From positions 1-64,000 of the forward strand of contig CAZSAT010000023.1 in NCBI GenBank assembly GCA_964604675.1: a stretch of DNA of 64,000 bases. The letters are read 5' to 3'. Position 1 is the stretch's first letter. The number at the start of each line of letters is the position of its first letter. Under the pieces are notes generated by a model. It was given only the letters and a program-made list of their open reading frames with translations. It searched no databases and was not told where the DNA came from. The position numbers and the translations under genes were made by a program. Positions 53,075 through 61,377 of this stretch are shown piece by piece. This DNA comes from CAZSAT01 sp964604675. Lineage in GTDB: Bacteria > Myxococcota_A > UBA796 > CAJQPC01.

Positions 53075-53133
53075 GATTCCACGAGACTCCCCTTTCCTCC
53101 CTTACTCCGCAACTCTACTCCACGCTCCTCCCC
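53075..53133 (-). promoter_or_regulatory. Candidate MraZ box array
   Basis: On the minus strand GGAG/GGGAG elements recur at 10-bp steps: at 53131, 53121, then 53100, 53090 and GGAA at 53080. The last three (AGGGAGGAAA, GGGGAGTCTC, GTGGAATCTG) are three direct repeats, 26-57 bases upstream of the mraZ start. MraZ is known to bind three or more 10-bp-spaced direct repeats with a G-rich core. A -10/-35 pair is not clear. Confidence 0.45.
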
Positions 53134-53151
53134 TGGGAAACAGCTTCGAGC

Positions 53152-53326
53152 GATCCGCGCCAGAAAGTCTGCAAGCCACTGAAATCACATCGGATCGCCC
53201 GATCGCCATCCGATCGCTGGGGCCCCTCCAGCAAGGATCCTTGGGGGCGCGCGATCGCGCGCGATCGCATGGGGCACAGGCCCCGGATCGCCCGGATCGC
53301 ATGACGTCCAGCGATCCCGGGCGATC
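53152..53326. repeat. Dense cluster of GATC sites
   Basis: Eleven GATC sites in 175 bp, several inside CGATCG or GGATCG palindromes and the repeat GCGCGCGATCGC. It fills the mraZ-smpB spacer (53052-53415, 364 bases), which holds no other gene. Function unknown. Confidence 0.7.
53231..53243. repeat. Second copy of palindromic sequence GCAAGGATCCTTG
   Basis: The same 13 bases occur at 39552-39564. Both copies are intergenic and lie at the two ends of the dcw cluster segment between mraZ and ddl. Confidence 0.7.
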
Positions 53327-53415
53327 TGGCCGGTGGAGCGCCGTGGAGCGGGCCAGGACCGGCGGTGGCGCGCCGTGGAGTGAGCGGTCGCGACCACGGG
53401 TTAGCGGGAGCGACG

Positions 53416-53877
53416 ATGTCGGACGCCAAGCACCGGACCGTGGCCCGAAACCGGAAGGCCACCTTCACCTTCGAGATCCTGGACCGTTTCGAGGCCGGGC
53501 TCGTCCTGCAGGGGTCCGAGGTGAAGAGCCTCCGGGCCGGCAAGGCCAATCTGCAGCAGGCGTACGTGCGTCTGGAGCACGGCGAGGCCTGGCTCATCGG
53601 CGCGAACATCGCGCAGTACCCCCAGGCCGGCCCGCACAACAACCACGAGCCGGAACGTCCGCGCAAGCTCCTGCTCAAGGAACGCGAGCTGACCCGGCTG
53701 GATCGCTCGGTCCGGGAGAAGGGCCTCACGCTGGTTCCCATGGAGCTGTACTTCTCCGGGGCCTGGGCGAAGCTGTCGTTCGGGCTGGGCCGCGGCAAGA
53801 AGTTGCACGACAAGCGCCAGACCGTGAAGGACCGCGACGCGAAGCGCGAGATGGACCGGGCGCGGCGCGGACGCTGA
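53416..53877 (+). CDS. smpB: tmRNA-binding protein SmpB
   Basis: A 153-residue protein that carries tmRNA to stalled ribosomes. Conserved marks are FEAGLVLQGSEVKSLRAGKANL, the GPHNNHEPERPRKLLL loop, and the basic C-terminal tail beginning GRGKKLHDKRQTVKDRD, which enters the ribosomal decoding site. The ATG at 53416 follows GGGAGCGACG. It is divergent from mraZ across a GATC-rich spacer. Confidence 0.96.
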   Translation: MSDAKHRTVARNRKATFTFEILDRFEAGLVLQGSEVKSLRAGKANLQQAYVRLEHGEAWLIGANIAQYPQAGPHNNHEPERPRKLLLKERELTRLDRSVREKGLTLVPMELYFSGAWAKLSFGLGRGKKLHDKRQTVKDRDAKREMDRARRGR

Positions 53878-53898
53878 GCACGGGCTATAGCGCGGCCG

Positions 53899-55236
53899 AT
53901 GAAGCCCTCCATGAAGACGCCGCTGCTGGCGCTCGCAGGCCTCGCCGCGGTCGCTGCCCTCGGGCTCGCCGCCGCCGGCCAGTCCTTCGCCTCCATCCTC
54001 GCCGGCATCGCAGCTGGCACTGCAGCGTCGCTGGCTTTCATGGCGGGCGCCCCGCTCGCCGGGGTCGCCTGCGCGAGCCTGCTCGGCGCCGCGGTGTCCG
54101 CCTACCTCGCTCTGCAGCACCACACCGCCCTCCAGGGCGGCGCAAGCTTCTGCAACGTCGACGAGGTCATCAACTGTGACCTGGTCAACACGAGCGTGTA
54201 CTCGGAGGTCGGAGGCATCCCGATCGCGCTGTTCGGCTTCGCCTTCTACCTGGCCATCGCGCTGGTCGCGCTCGCAGGCCACCTCCAAGCTGGCAAGCAC
54301 GGGCATGCGGCCGGACTCGTGGTCGCTGGCGGGCTCGTGGCGTGTGCGTACGCAGCGTTCCTGATCTGGGCCAGCGCCACCTTGGGCGCCGTGTGCCTGT
54401 TCTGCGTCGCCACGTACATCGTCGACGCGCTGGTCCTGCTGGGCGGCTGGTGGGCCCTGGCCGGCGACACCTCACACATCGGCAACGCCCTGGTCGGCAA
54501 GGACGGCTCGCTCGGAAGGGCCATCACCGTGGGCGTGGTGGCGCTCATCGTGGCCACCGTGGGCTACCGAAGCCTGGGCGACGGCGGCGTGTCCGAGGCC
54601 GCGGCCATGGGTGATCTGAGCCAACTCTATGCACTCCCCGGCGGTGACGTCGTCGTTCGCGGCGACGAACCGGTGTGGGGCAAGCCGGGAGCGAAGTGGA
54701 CCCTGGTGGAGTGGGTCGACTACGAGTGCCCCTACTGCGCGCGCGCGGCCGGCCAGGTGAAGGACCTGGTCGCCAAGCACCCGGATCTGAAGGTCGTGCA
54801 CAAGCACTACCCGCTCTCCAACAGCTGCAACCCGAACGTGTCGAACGCCATGCACGAGCACGCCTGCAACGCCGCAGTGGCGGCGGTCTGCGCGCAGGAT
54901 CAAGGGCGCTTCTGGGAGCTCAACGAGCTCATGTTCAAGAACCAGAAGTACCTTGGCCCCGAGGACATCGCGTTCATGGCCGAGCAGGTCGGGCTCGACA
55001 CGGAAGCGCTCGCCGCGTGCATGGCGGAGCCCGAGGCCAAGGCCACGGTCGACGCCGACATCACCGATGGCAGCACCGCCGACATCCACAGCACGCCGAC
55101 CCTGGCGCTGCTGGGTGTGCACCCGGACGGCGCCATCATCGTCACGAAGGGGACCGAGGCACTGGACCTGTTGCTGTCTGCGGCCGAGTCGGGGGCGGAG
55201 TTCCCGCCTCGCAAGCCGGACAGCCATGGGCACTGA
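53899..55236 (+). CDS. VKOR-DsbA fusion protein (disulfide bond formation)
   Basis: A 445-residue membrane protein. Residues about 1-215 form a VKOR domain with five or so helices, the loop cysteines in CNVDEVINC and the quinone-site pair in LGAVCLFC. A DsbA-like thioredoxin domain follows outside the membrane with CPYC (about 277-280) and a cis-Pro loop (HSTPTL). Together they would oxidise exported cysteine pairs and pass electrons to quinone, replacing DsbA-DsbB. It could serve the Cys-rich exported proteins of this window. The start ATG 53899 could instead be ATG 53911. Confidence 0.9.
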   Translation: MKPSMKTPLLALAGLAAVAALGLAAAGQSFASILAGIAAGTAASLAFMAGAPLAGVACASLLGAAVSAYLALQHHTALQGGASFCNVDEVINCDLVNTSVYSEVGGIPIALFGFAFYLAIALVALAGHLQAGKHGHAAGLVVAGGLVACAYAAFLIWASATLGAVCLFCVATYIVDALVLLGGWWALAGDTSHIGNALVGKDGSLGRAITVGVVALIVATVGYRSLGDGGVSEAAAMGDLSQLYALPGGDVVVRGDEPVWGKPGAKWTLVEWVDYECPYCARAAGQVKDLVAKHPDLKVVHKHYPLSNSCNPNVSNAMHEHACNAAVAAVCAQDQGRFWELNELMFKNQKYLGPEDIAFMAEQVGLDTEALAACMAEPEAKATVDADITDGSTADIHSTPTLALLGVHPDGAIIVTKGTEALDLLLSAAESGAEFPPRKPDSHGH

Positions 55237-56077
55237 GGTGAACGCGTGGGTCGAGCTCCGCCTCGTGCTCGACCGGACACGCTTTCCCCTCGCCTCCCAG
55301 GCGGCCTTCGAAGCCGGCGCGCTCGGCGTGGAAGAAGCGCCCGCGCCCGGCGAGGTGCCAGCCTTCCGTCAGCCCTGGGACACCCACGAGCCGCCGGCCA
55401 GCCCTACCTGCACCCTGAAGGCCTGGTTCACCCCTGAGCAGGCGCCCCTCGCCCACGCCACCCTCGCCGCCTGGGGTGAGGTTGCGCGAGCCAGGATTCA
55501 CGAGACCGACTGGGCCGACGCGTGGAGGCAGCACCACCATCCCGTGGTGGTGTCGGACCGACTGACCGTCTCGCCGCCGTGGACCGCCCAGGCCGGCGAC
55601 CTGGTGATTCCGCCCGGAAACGCGTTCGGCACCGGCGACCACGCGACCACGTTTGCGTGCCTGCGCGCGATCGAAGAGCTGTCGTCCGAGGCCGCCAGCT
55701 GCCTCGACGTCGGCTGCGGCTCCGGCGTGCTGGCGCTTGCCGCAGCCCGGGCCGGCCTCACCGCCCATGGCGTCGACATCGACCCCGACTCGGTCCGCGC
55801 TGCAAGGGCGAACGCCCTGCTGAACGGGCTCGACGCCACCTTCGACGAGCGAGCGCTCGGGAGCCTTCAACCGGCCGATCTGGTCGTGGCGAACCTCTAC
55901 GCGGAGGTCCTCACGGACATGGCCCCACAGCTCCGGCGGCTCACCCGGAAGCACCTCGCCCTGGCTGGGATCCTCGCCGATCGCGCGCAGGCGCTCATCG
56001 CGGCACTGGCCCCCATGCGCGTCGTGGTCCGGGAGCAGGACGGCGAGTGGGTCCACCTGCGGTTGGTGCCGGCGTGA
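55226..56077 (+). CDS. prmA: Ribosomal protein L11 methyltransferase PrmA
   Basis: A 283-residue SAM-dependent methyltransferase. GTGDHATTFACLRAI precedes the SAM-binding DVGCGSGVLALAAARAG, and VVANLYAEVL is the substrate-site motif of PrmA. The ATG at 55226 lies in the end of the VKOR gene (11-base overlap); GTG 55238 is an alternative. Its stop overlaps the rsmE start (GTGA). PrmA methylates ribosomal protein L11. Confidence 0.9.
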   Translation: MGTEVNAWVELRLVLDRTRFPLASQAAFEAGALGVEEAPAPGEVPAFRQPWDTHEPPASPTCTLKAWFTPEQAPLAHATLAAWGEVARARIHETDWADAWRQHHHPVVVSDRLTVSPPWTAQAGDLVIPPGNAFGTGDHATTFACLRAIEELSSEAASCLDVGCGSGVLALAAARAGLTAHGVDIDPDSVRAARANALLNGLDATFDERALGSLQPADLVVANLYAEVLTDMAPQLRRLTRKHLALAGILADRAQALIAALAPMRVVVREQDGEWVHLRLVPA

Positions 56078-56748
56078 GACGCTACCCGGTCCAAGCGCTC
56101 GGGAAGATCGGTGACCGCCTGACGCTGGACGCCACAGCGTCGCATCACTGCCTCGTGGTCTGCGTCACGCCGCGCGGAACCCGGGTGATGGTCTATGGCG
56201 AGGGCACCCAAGCGGAAGCCGAGCTGGTGGACGTCGAGCACGGTCGGGCCGTGCTGGAGCAGAGAACGGATCCTGTGGCGCAGGAGGCATCGACCGAGCG
56301 GGTGGTGGTCGTGGGCCTGACGCGGAAGCCCGCCCTGGAGAGGATCCTGCGCATGGGCACCGAGCTGGGCGCGACCGTCTTCCGCGTGTTCGTGGCGCGT
56401 CGTTCGGTGGCCAGGGGCCTGCATCCCGAACGCTGGCAACGGATCGCAGCGAGCTCGGCTCAGCAGTGCGGCCGGGCCGATGTCCCGGAGGTGTGTACCT
56501 TTGGCTCCCTGCAGGAGGCGCTCGCCGACCTACCCGACCTCCCACGATTCGTGCTCGCGCCGGGCGCGCCGACCTGGCACCCCGAGCAGGCGTCGGGCGT
56601 CCTGATGACCGGGCCCGAAGGCGGGCTGCACGGCGACGAGCTGGCGCTGGCGTTGGCGGAGCGCTTCACGCACGCCGGTCTCGGAGGCTCGACCCTGCGA
56701 GCGGACACCGCCGTGGTGGCCGCGCTGGCGCGCCTCCCTATTCCGTGA
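56074..56748 (+). CDS. rsmE: 16S rRNA (uracil-1498-N3)-methyltransferase RsmE
   Basis: A 224-residue SPOUT-fold methyltransferase. The N-terminal PUA-like domain is followed by the knot with VVVVGLTRKPALERILRMG-like strand, the GPEGGLHGDE loop and the C-terminal LGGSTLRADTAVVAALARL, which corresponds to LG.RILR.ETA in the family. It starts at a GTG overlapping prmA, a common prmA-rsmE arrangement. Its 3' end overlaps the convergent TadE-like gene by 11 bases. Confidence 0.88.
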   Translation: MRRYPVQALGKIGDRLTLDATASHHCLVVCVTPRGTRVMVYGEGTQAEAELVDVEHGRAVLEQRTDPVAQEASTERVVVVGLTRKPALERILRMGTELGATVFRVFVARRSVARGLHPERWQRIAASSAQQCGRADVPEVCTFGSLQEALADLPDLPRFVLAPGAPTWHPEQASGVLMTGPEGGLHGDELALALAERFTHAGLGGSTLRADTAVVAALARLPIP

Positions 56749-57079
56749 GGTAGGCGTTGGCGGTGATGGTCTGGCCCGCGAAGAAGCCGTCGTTGGTGCG
56801 GTCGGTGGCCGAGGCCGAGAAGTTCAAGGGCGAGCCGTACTCGGCCAGCTTGTAGTTGTCCTTGCCCTCATCCCAGACAGGGTTGTCGGCAGTGGTGAAG
56901 GACGCCTTCTTGCCGCTCATGTTGCTGGTGCCGTGGAGCACGGCCTCCCGGGCACGGATGTTGGCGTTCTGAGCACCCCAGGTGACCTGGAAGAGGTGCC
57001 AGGTGCCCATGATGAGCACGACGACACCGAAGAGCGAGAGCGACGTCTCGATGGCCGCCTGCCCTCGGCGACCCCTCAC
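56738..57079 (-). CDS. TadE-like pilus/secretion protein
   Basis: A 113-residue protein with the TadE-type N-terminus: a short basic tail, GRRGQAAIE, then one helix (about 13-35). The remaining ~75 residues are periplasmic with no conserved domain. TadE/TadF are pseudopilins or minor subunits of Flp pili and tight-adherence systems. The GTG at 57079 lies one base after the stop of the preceding TadG-like gene (TGAGGTG). Third of three such genes in a row. Confidence 0.7.
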   Translation of the reverse strand: MRGRRGQAAIETSLSLFGVVVLIMGTWHLFQVTWGAQNANIRAREAVLHGTSNMSGKKASFTTADNPVWDEGKDNYKLAEYGSPLNFSASATDRTNDGFFAGQTITANAYLTE

Positions 57080-57080
57080 C

Positions 57081-58184
57081 TCAGTGCATGAACATGGCGG
57101 TCGCCTCAGCACCGATCACCTCCGTGAGCGCGGACGACGGGTTCCAATCCGCCGGACGTGCATTCCATTCGTTCTTGCCAGCGAGCCGGGCCCGGTAGTT
57201 GGCGAACATCGCCTCCTCCGGGGCCTCGAGACCAAAGCTCGTGTAGTACGGCGACTCGCGGTTGTTGCCAGCGCCGTACTCCGAGCCGAAGATGCGGCGA
57301 ATGGCGGTGGGGCCCACGGAGCCGTCGAAGGGCTTCGCGATGCCCACGGCCGTGATGTTGTCGTCTTGACCACCATCGGAGGAGCTGCCGAAGTAGCCGC
57401 CGTCGTTACCGCTGGAGGAGTAGGCGATGTCCAGGTACCGGTTGGCTGGCGTGGCCTTCGCGTAGGAGGCGATCCAGATGTCCGGGTTGGTGTCGTCCTT
57501 GTAGTACCAGCTGTTGACGTAGTAGTCGATGCTCGGCACCACGCCGGACGGGCAGCAGCTCACTCCACAGGGGCAATAGAGCATCACCGGGTAGTTGAAC
57601 TTGGTCTGGCTCTCGCGGACGTAGTTCGCGATGGTCGGGTACTGACCCCCGTAAGGGCCGACGGTCGTGTAGTTGCCGGAGCGCGACGCACTCGTGTTCA
57701 CGCCCTCGAACATGTGGCCCTTCTGGCCGAGGTTGGCGATGTTGGCCTCGAGGGTGGCCTTGCCGGCCGACACTGCAGGTGACACCGTGAGGCCGTAGTG
57801 CGCGCGCAAGACGAAGAGCAGCGCGACCTGGTCGAGCACCTCCTGGCAGATCTGGATGATCTGCTCGGGGATTGGGCCCTGGTTCACGCACTCGCAGTAG
57901 TACCCGTCCCAGTAGCCCTGCTCCGGCTGCGTGAGGATCTCCCGGCACTCCTTGACCACGTCCAAGATGTCCTGGTTGTAGGTGACGAGGTCGTTCAGCT
58001 CCTGCGCCTCCTTGTAGGCGCCCGCGTAGGCCGACAGGTCCACGGCGTTCTGCATGCGGATGCGGTCGTTGACGAGGATGCCCATGTTCGTGGCCAGGGC
58101 CATGAAGATGACCAGGGTGAACAAGACCAGGCCCACGAGCACCGCCGCCTGGCCGCTGCGGCGCAGACCGCGCAGTCGAGCCAT
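57081..58184 (-). CDS. TadG-like protein
   Basis: A 367-residue protein. After a short basic N-terminus, GQAAVLVGLVLFTLVIFMALA and the following NAVDLSAYAGA pattern are those of TadG N-terminal helices, used by Flp-pilus-associated envelope proteins. The long outer region has several cysteines (CEC, CPC, CCP) and Tyr/Ser/Asn-rich segments without a named domain; no von Willebrand factor domain, common in TadG, is recognised. The ATG overlaps the stop of the tadE upstream (TGATG). Confidence 0.7.
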   Translation of the reverse strand: MARLRGLRRSGQAAVLVGLVLFTLVIFMALATNMGILVNDRIRMQNAVDLSAYAGAYKEAQELNDLVTYNQDILDVVKECREILTQPEQGYWDGYYCECVNQGPIPEQIIQICQEVLDQVALLFVLRAHYGLTVSPAVSAGKATLEANIANLGQKGHMFEGVNTSASRSGNYTTVGPYGGQYPTIANYVRESQTKFNYPVMLYCPCGVSCCPSGVVPSIDYYVNSWYYKDDTNPDIWIASYAKATPANRYLDIAYSSSGNDGGYFGSSSDGGQDDNITAVGIAKPFDGSVGPTAIRRIFGSEYGAGNNRESPYYTSFGLEAPEEAMFANYRARLAGKNEWNARPADWNPSSALTEVIGAEATAMFMH

Positions 58185-58648
58185 CACTGGCACCCCCCGT
58201 TCTCAGCGAGGCAGTTGTCGCTGTGCAAGGCGGCGAGCGAGTCGCTCTTGAGCTCGTAGTAGCTCTCGTTCCGACCGAGCACGACCTCCATCTCGACGTC
58301 CATGTTCGTGCTTCCGCCCATCTCCATCAGGTCCTTGAAGAAGGGCGTCTCGGCTTCCCAGGAAAGCTTGCTCTTGACGGAGCTCTGCTCGACCGTGTTC
58401 TGGATTCCTTTCGATCCGCCGCTGGACTGTGAGGTCACGTTGCCGGTCATCAGCTGGGTCATGGCCGCATCCGGGGACGCTTCGTCCGCCTGGACGGCGC
58501 GGGCACCGACGAACGTGATGTAGTTCGTGTAGTGGATCGCCCCGAAGTAGTAGCTGTACTCGATGACGGCGAAGAGCATTCCGAAGATGACCGGGATCAT
58601 CAACGCCAGCTCAGTGGCGGACTGGCCTCGGCGGTTTCGGCGTGTCAT
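58184..58648 (-). CDS. TadE-like pilus/secretion protein
   Basis: A 154-residue protein with the TadE signature RRNRRGQSATELALMIPVIFGMLFAVIEY: basic residues, a conserved Glu near the start of the helix, and one membrane helix (about 14-35). The remaining part is polar and contains a few conserved aromatic residues. The ATG at 58648 follows GGAGCAGCC. It leads a tadE-tadG-tadE operon. No tadA, tadB/C, tadD, cpaB or flp gene lies nearby in the window. Confidence 0.75.
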   Translation of the reverse strand: MTRRNRRGQSATELALMIPVIFGMLFAVIEYSYYFGAIHYTNYITFVGARAVQADEASPDAAMTQLMTGNVTSQSSGGSKGIQNTVEQSSVKSKLSWEAETPFFKDLMEMGGSTNMDVEMEVVLGRNESYYELKSDSLAALHSDNCLAENGGCQ

Positions 58649-58777
58649 GGGCTGCTCCACACACACGTTACCAGCAAGAAGCGCGCCTACCACAAGGTAC
58701 CGATGTCACGGGGATTTCATCGGCGCGGGACGCCGCTGCCCCGCAGGATCGGGACATTCGCGCCCCATCGGGACGCC

Positions 58778-61312
58778 TCAGTCGCGGCGGCGCCAGGCGA
58801 GCAGGCCGGCGACCACCAGGAGCACGCCGCCACTTCGCCGCAGCGGCGCCGTGGCACAGCCGAGCCCACCACCCTCGGTCGTGGTCTCGACGACCTCGGT
58901 GAACTGGGTGTACAGCTCGCCGGACGGGTACACCGCCACCTCGGCGAAGTCCCAGGCCTGGTTCCCGTCTTCGTCCTGGGCGACCACGTAGAAGCTGTAG
59001 ACCTTGCCATCGGAGCCACTGGGCAACTCGGGCGCGGTCCACGTCACCGTGGGCGCCGTGGGATCATCGATCGAGCCACCATCGGAGTCGAGCGACCAGG
59101 CGTACGACAGGTCCTGACCATCCGCGTCGAACACCAGGATGGAGAGCTGGATGCTCTCGGACTCTTCCACGGCGGTCTGTTCGGCCACGATGCCGCCGAT
59201 GATCTCGGGCTCGGAGTCGATCTCCGTGCAGCCATCGTCCTGGACGCCGTTGCAGTCGTTGTCGAGCCCGTCGCAGATCTCGTCGGCAGCCGGATGCACG
59301 TCCGGGTTCTCGTCGTCGCAGTCGTTGTTGACGTCGGCGTAGCCATCGCCGTCGTCGTCGTAGAGCGAGGTGCCCTCATCGACCACGCCGTCGCAGTCGT
59401 TGTCCTTGCTGTCACCGTCCTCGGGGGCCGAGGGGTAGATGTCGCTGTCGAAGTCGTTGCAGTCGCCGTCGAGCTCGGTGGACCGGTCGCCGTCGTCGTC
59501 GTGACCGACCGTCGTCTCGTCGATGATGTTGTCGCAGTCGTTGTCGAAGCCGTCGTAGATCTCGGCCGCCTCTGGGTAGGTGTACAGGTACTGATCGTCG
59601 CAGTCGTACCAGTCGTCCGTGCTGGCATCGCCAAACCCGTCACCGTCGTCGTCCGCGTCGGCACCCGTGCCGTAGACGATCACCGACACCGACGCGTAGC
59701 CGCTGGTCTCTTCGTCGTCGGTGGCGGTGACGAGCAAGGTGTCGACACCGGGCTCGTAGTCCGACATGTCGATCTCGACCTGCATCCGGCCGTTCTCGGA
59801 GGTGGGGATGCAGTCCGCGACCTTGATGCCCAGCTCGATCGTGCTCTTGACCTTGCAGGTGAGGCTGTCGACGGGCTGGTCCGGGTCGGTGACGGTGAGA
59901 TCGAGCACGAGTGGGTCCGACGTGCCGTGCACGTAGCCGGGCTCCGGACTGTGGATGACGACGGTCGGCGGCTCGTTGTTCGGATCCTCACCGACGTTGC
60001 CCTGCAGGGACACCGCGAGATCCGGGTTGTCGACATCTGCGGACAGCACCGAGAGCGTGCACCGAGCCTCGCGATCGTCGGTGGGTGTGAAGGCCACCTC
60101 GATCAAGGTGCTCGTGTCGGCCGGGAGGATGGCGCCGTCCTCATAGGCCTCCACGACGACGTACGCTTCGTCGCAGTCGGCCGACAAGGTGGGCGCGAGC
60201 AGCCCGAGATCCGCATCGCCGGTGTTCTCCACCGAGATGTAGCCACGGGACTCCTCGCCAGGCCACCAGTGCCCGAAGTCCAGGGTGCGCGGGAGCACGC
60301 TGGCCTTGCCGGTGCCGAAATGACCCTGGCCGTAGAGGTAGACGACCTCGCGCTCGCGCGTGAGATCGCCCCAGTAGGCAGGCTCGAAGGAGCCATCGGA
60401 GCTCGCCGCACCGGTGTCGTCGGACCCTGAGGTCTCCTGCTGGGTGTGGGAGTCGATGATGAGAGAGCCGTAGGTGTCGCCGAGGTTGAAGGGCGAGAAG
60501 GACACGGTGAGATCGATCGAACAGCCCGACTCGAGCACGAACTCGACCTGGTCATCGGCCAGGCTCTGCTCCTCTTCCTCCTCTTCCTCCTCCGGTTCCG
60601 TCTCCTCTTCCTCCGCGCCGAAGTTGCCCTGGAGGCCGACGCTGACGGTCTCGTTCACAGGATCGTTGGTGAAGAGGAACAGCTCCCCCTGATCGCCGAC
60701 CGAGTCGGCTTCGGGCGCGTAGAGGACGAAGACCTCCTCGGAGTCCCCGGGAGCGATCTCGAGGCCTTCGGGGTCGTTCACGACCTGGAACGCGGAGGAC
60801 CCGGCGTAGAACGCCTGATCGATGGACAGGGCGCCGGCGCCTGCGTTGGCGATGCTGAAGAACTGCGTGTCGTTGCCCGGGTAGTTCACCTCGCCGAAGT
60901 CCATGCAGATGTTGGGGGCATCGGCCGCGCAGGCATCGGAGACGGAGCTCACGGCGATCTGCGCGACGCCGCCGCCACCGGTGTCGGCGATCTTCGCGTC
61001 CGCTTCCGCTGCACCCGTGTCGCCGGCATCCGACGAGTCCGCCGGACAGACCACCGAGCTCGCGTCGTAGCCGACGGTGAAGGAGTCGGTGTGGCCCGCC
61101 CCGAGCTCGACGGTGCGAACGCCGAGAGCGAGATCGCCCTTGTTCGTGAGCGTGAACGAACGGGTGGCAGCGTCGCCGTACTCCACTTCGCCGAACTCGA
61201 GCCACTGCGAGGAGACCGACATGTCCGGGTAGTCCAGGTACTGGACCTCGGTGGTGGTCTTGTCACAGCCCGCGAGCGCGAGGAGTGCGAGCAGGATGGG
61301 CTTGCGGCGCAT
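58778..61312 (-). CDS. Large surface lipoprotein with anchor-D/Ig, MopE repeats and MYXO-CTERM-like tail
   Basis: An 844-residue exported protein with a signal peptide ending in the lipobox LAGC (Cys 16). Repeated choice-of-anchor-D/HYDIN-type Ig-like domains span about 25-440, with a Glu-rich stretch (EEEEEEEE) near residue 240. Further Ig-like segments (about 455-550) are followed by four Asp-rich MopE/calcium-type repeats (about 555-700; e.g. DDDGDGYADVNNDCDDENPD), then another Ig-like domain and a tail with a single Cys (GLGC), a hydrophobic helix and RRR. This is like the MYXO-CTERM sorting signal. The double anchoring is unusual. Probably an adhesin or surface-layer-type protein. Confidence 0.8.
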   Translation of the reverse strand: MRRKPILLALLALAGCDKTTTEVQYLDYPDMSVSSQWLEFGEVEYGDAATRSFTLTNKGDLALGVRTVELGAGHTDSFTVGYDASSVVCPADSSDAGDTGAAEADAKIADTGGGGVAQIAVSSVSDACAADAPNICMDFGEVNYPGNDTQFFSIANAGAGALSIDQAFYAGSSAFQVVNDPEGLEIAPGDSEEVFVLYAPEADSVGDQGELFLFTNDPVNETVSVGLQGNFGAEEEETEPEEEEEEEEQSLADDQVEFVLESGCSIDLTVSFSPFNLGDTYGSLIIDSHTQQETSGSDDTGAASSDGSFEPAYWGDLTREREVVYLYGQGHFGTGKASVLPRTLDFGHWWPGEESRGYISVENTGDADLGLLAPTLSADCDEAYVVVEAYEDGAILPADTSTLIEVAFTPTDDREARCTLSVLSADVDNPDLAVSLQGNVGEDPNNEPPTVVIHSPEPGYVHGTSDPLVLDLTVTDPDQPVDSLTCKVKSTIELGIKVADCIPTSENGRMQVEIDMSDYEPGVDTLLVTATDDEETSGYASVSVIVYGTGADADDDGDGFGDASTDDWYDCDDQYLYTYPEAAEIYDGFDNDCDNIIDETTVGHDDDGDRSTELDGDCNDFDSDIYPSAPEDGDSKDNDCDGVVDEGTSLYDDDGDGYADVNNDCDDENPDVHPAADEICDGLDNDCNGVQDDGCTEIDSEPEIIGGIVAEQTAVEESESIQLSILVFDADGQDLSYAWSLDSDGGSIDDPTAPTVTWTAPELPSGSDGKVYSFYVVAQDEDGNQAWDFAEVAVYPSGELYTQFTEVVETTTEGGGLGCATAPLRRSGGVLLVVAGLLAWRRRD

Positions 61313-61377
61313 GGTGTCTCCGAACGCTGGACGCGAAGGTCCGAGCGCTCGGCATCATAGCGCGGTCGCGCGCGGGT

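Noticed and set aside
53152..53326. GATC cluster as a replication origin
   Set aside because: No DnaA-box series, no AT-rich unwinding region, and no dnaA, dnaN or gidA nearby.
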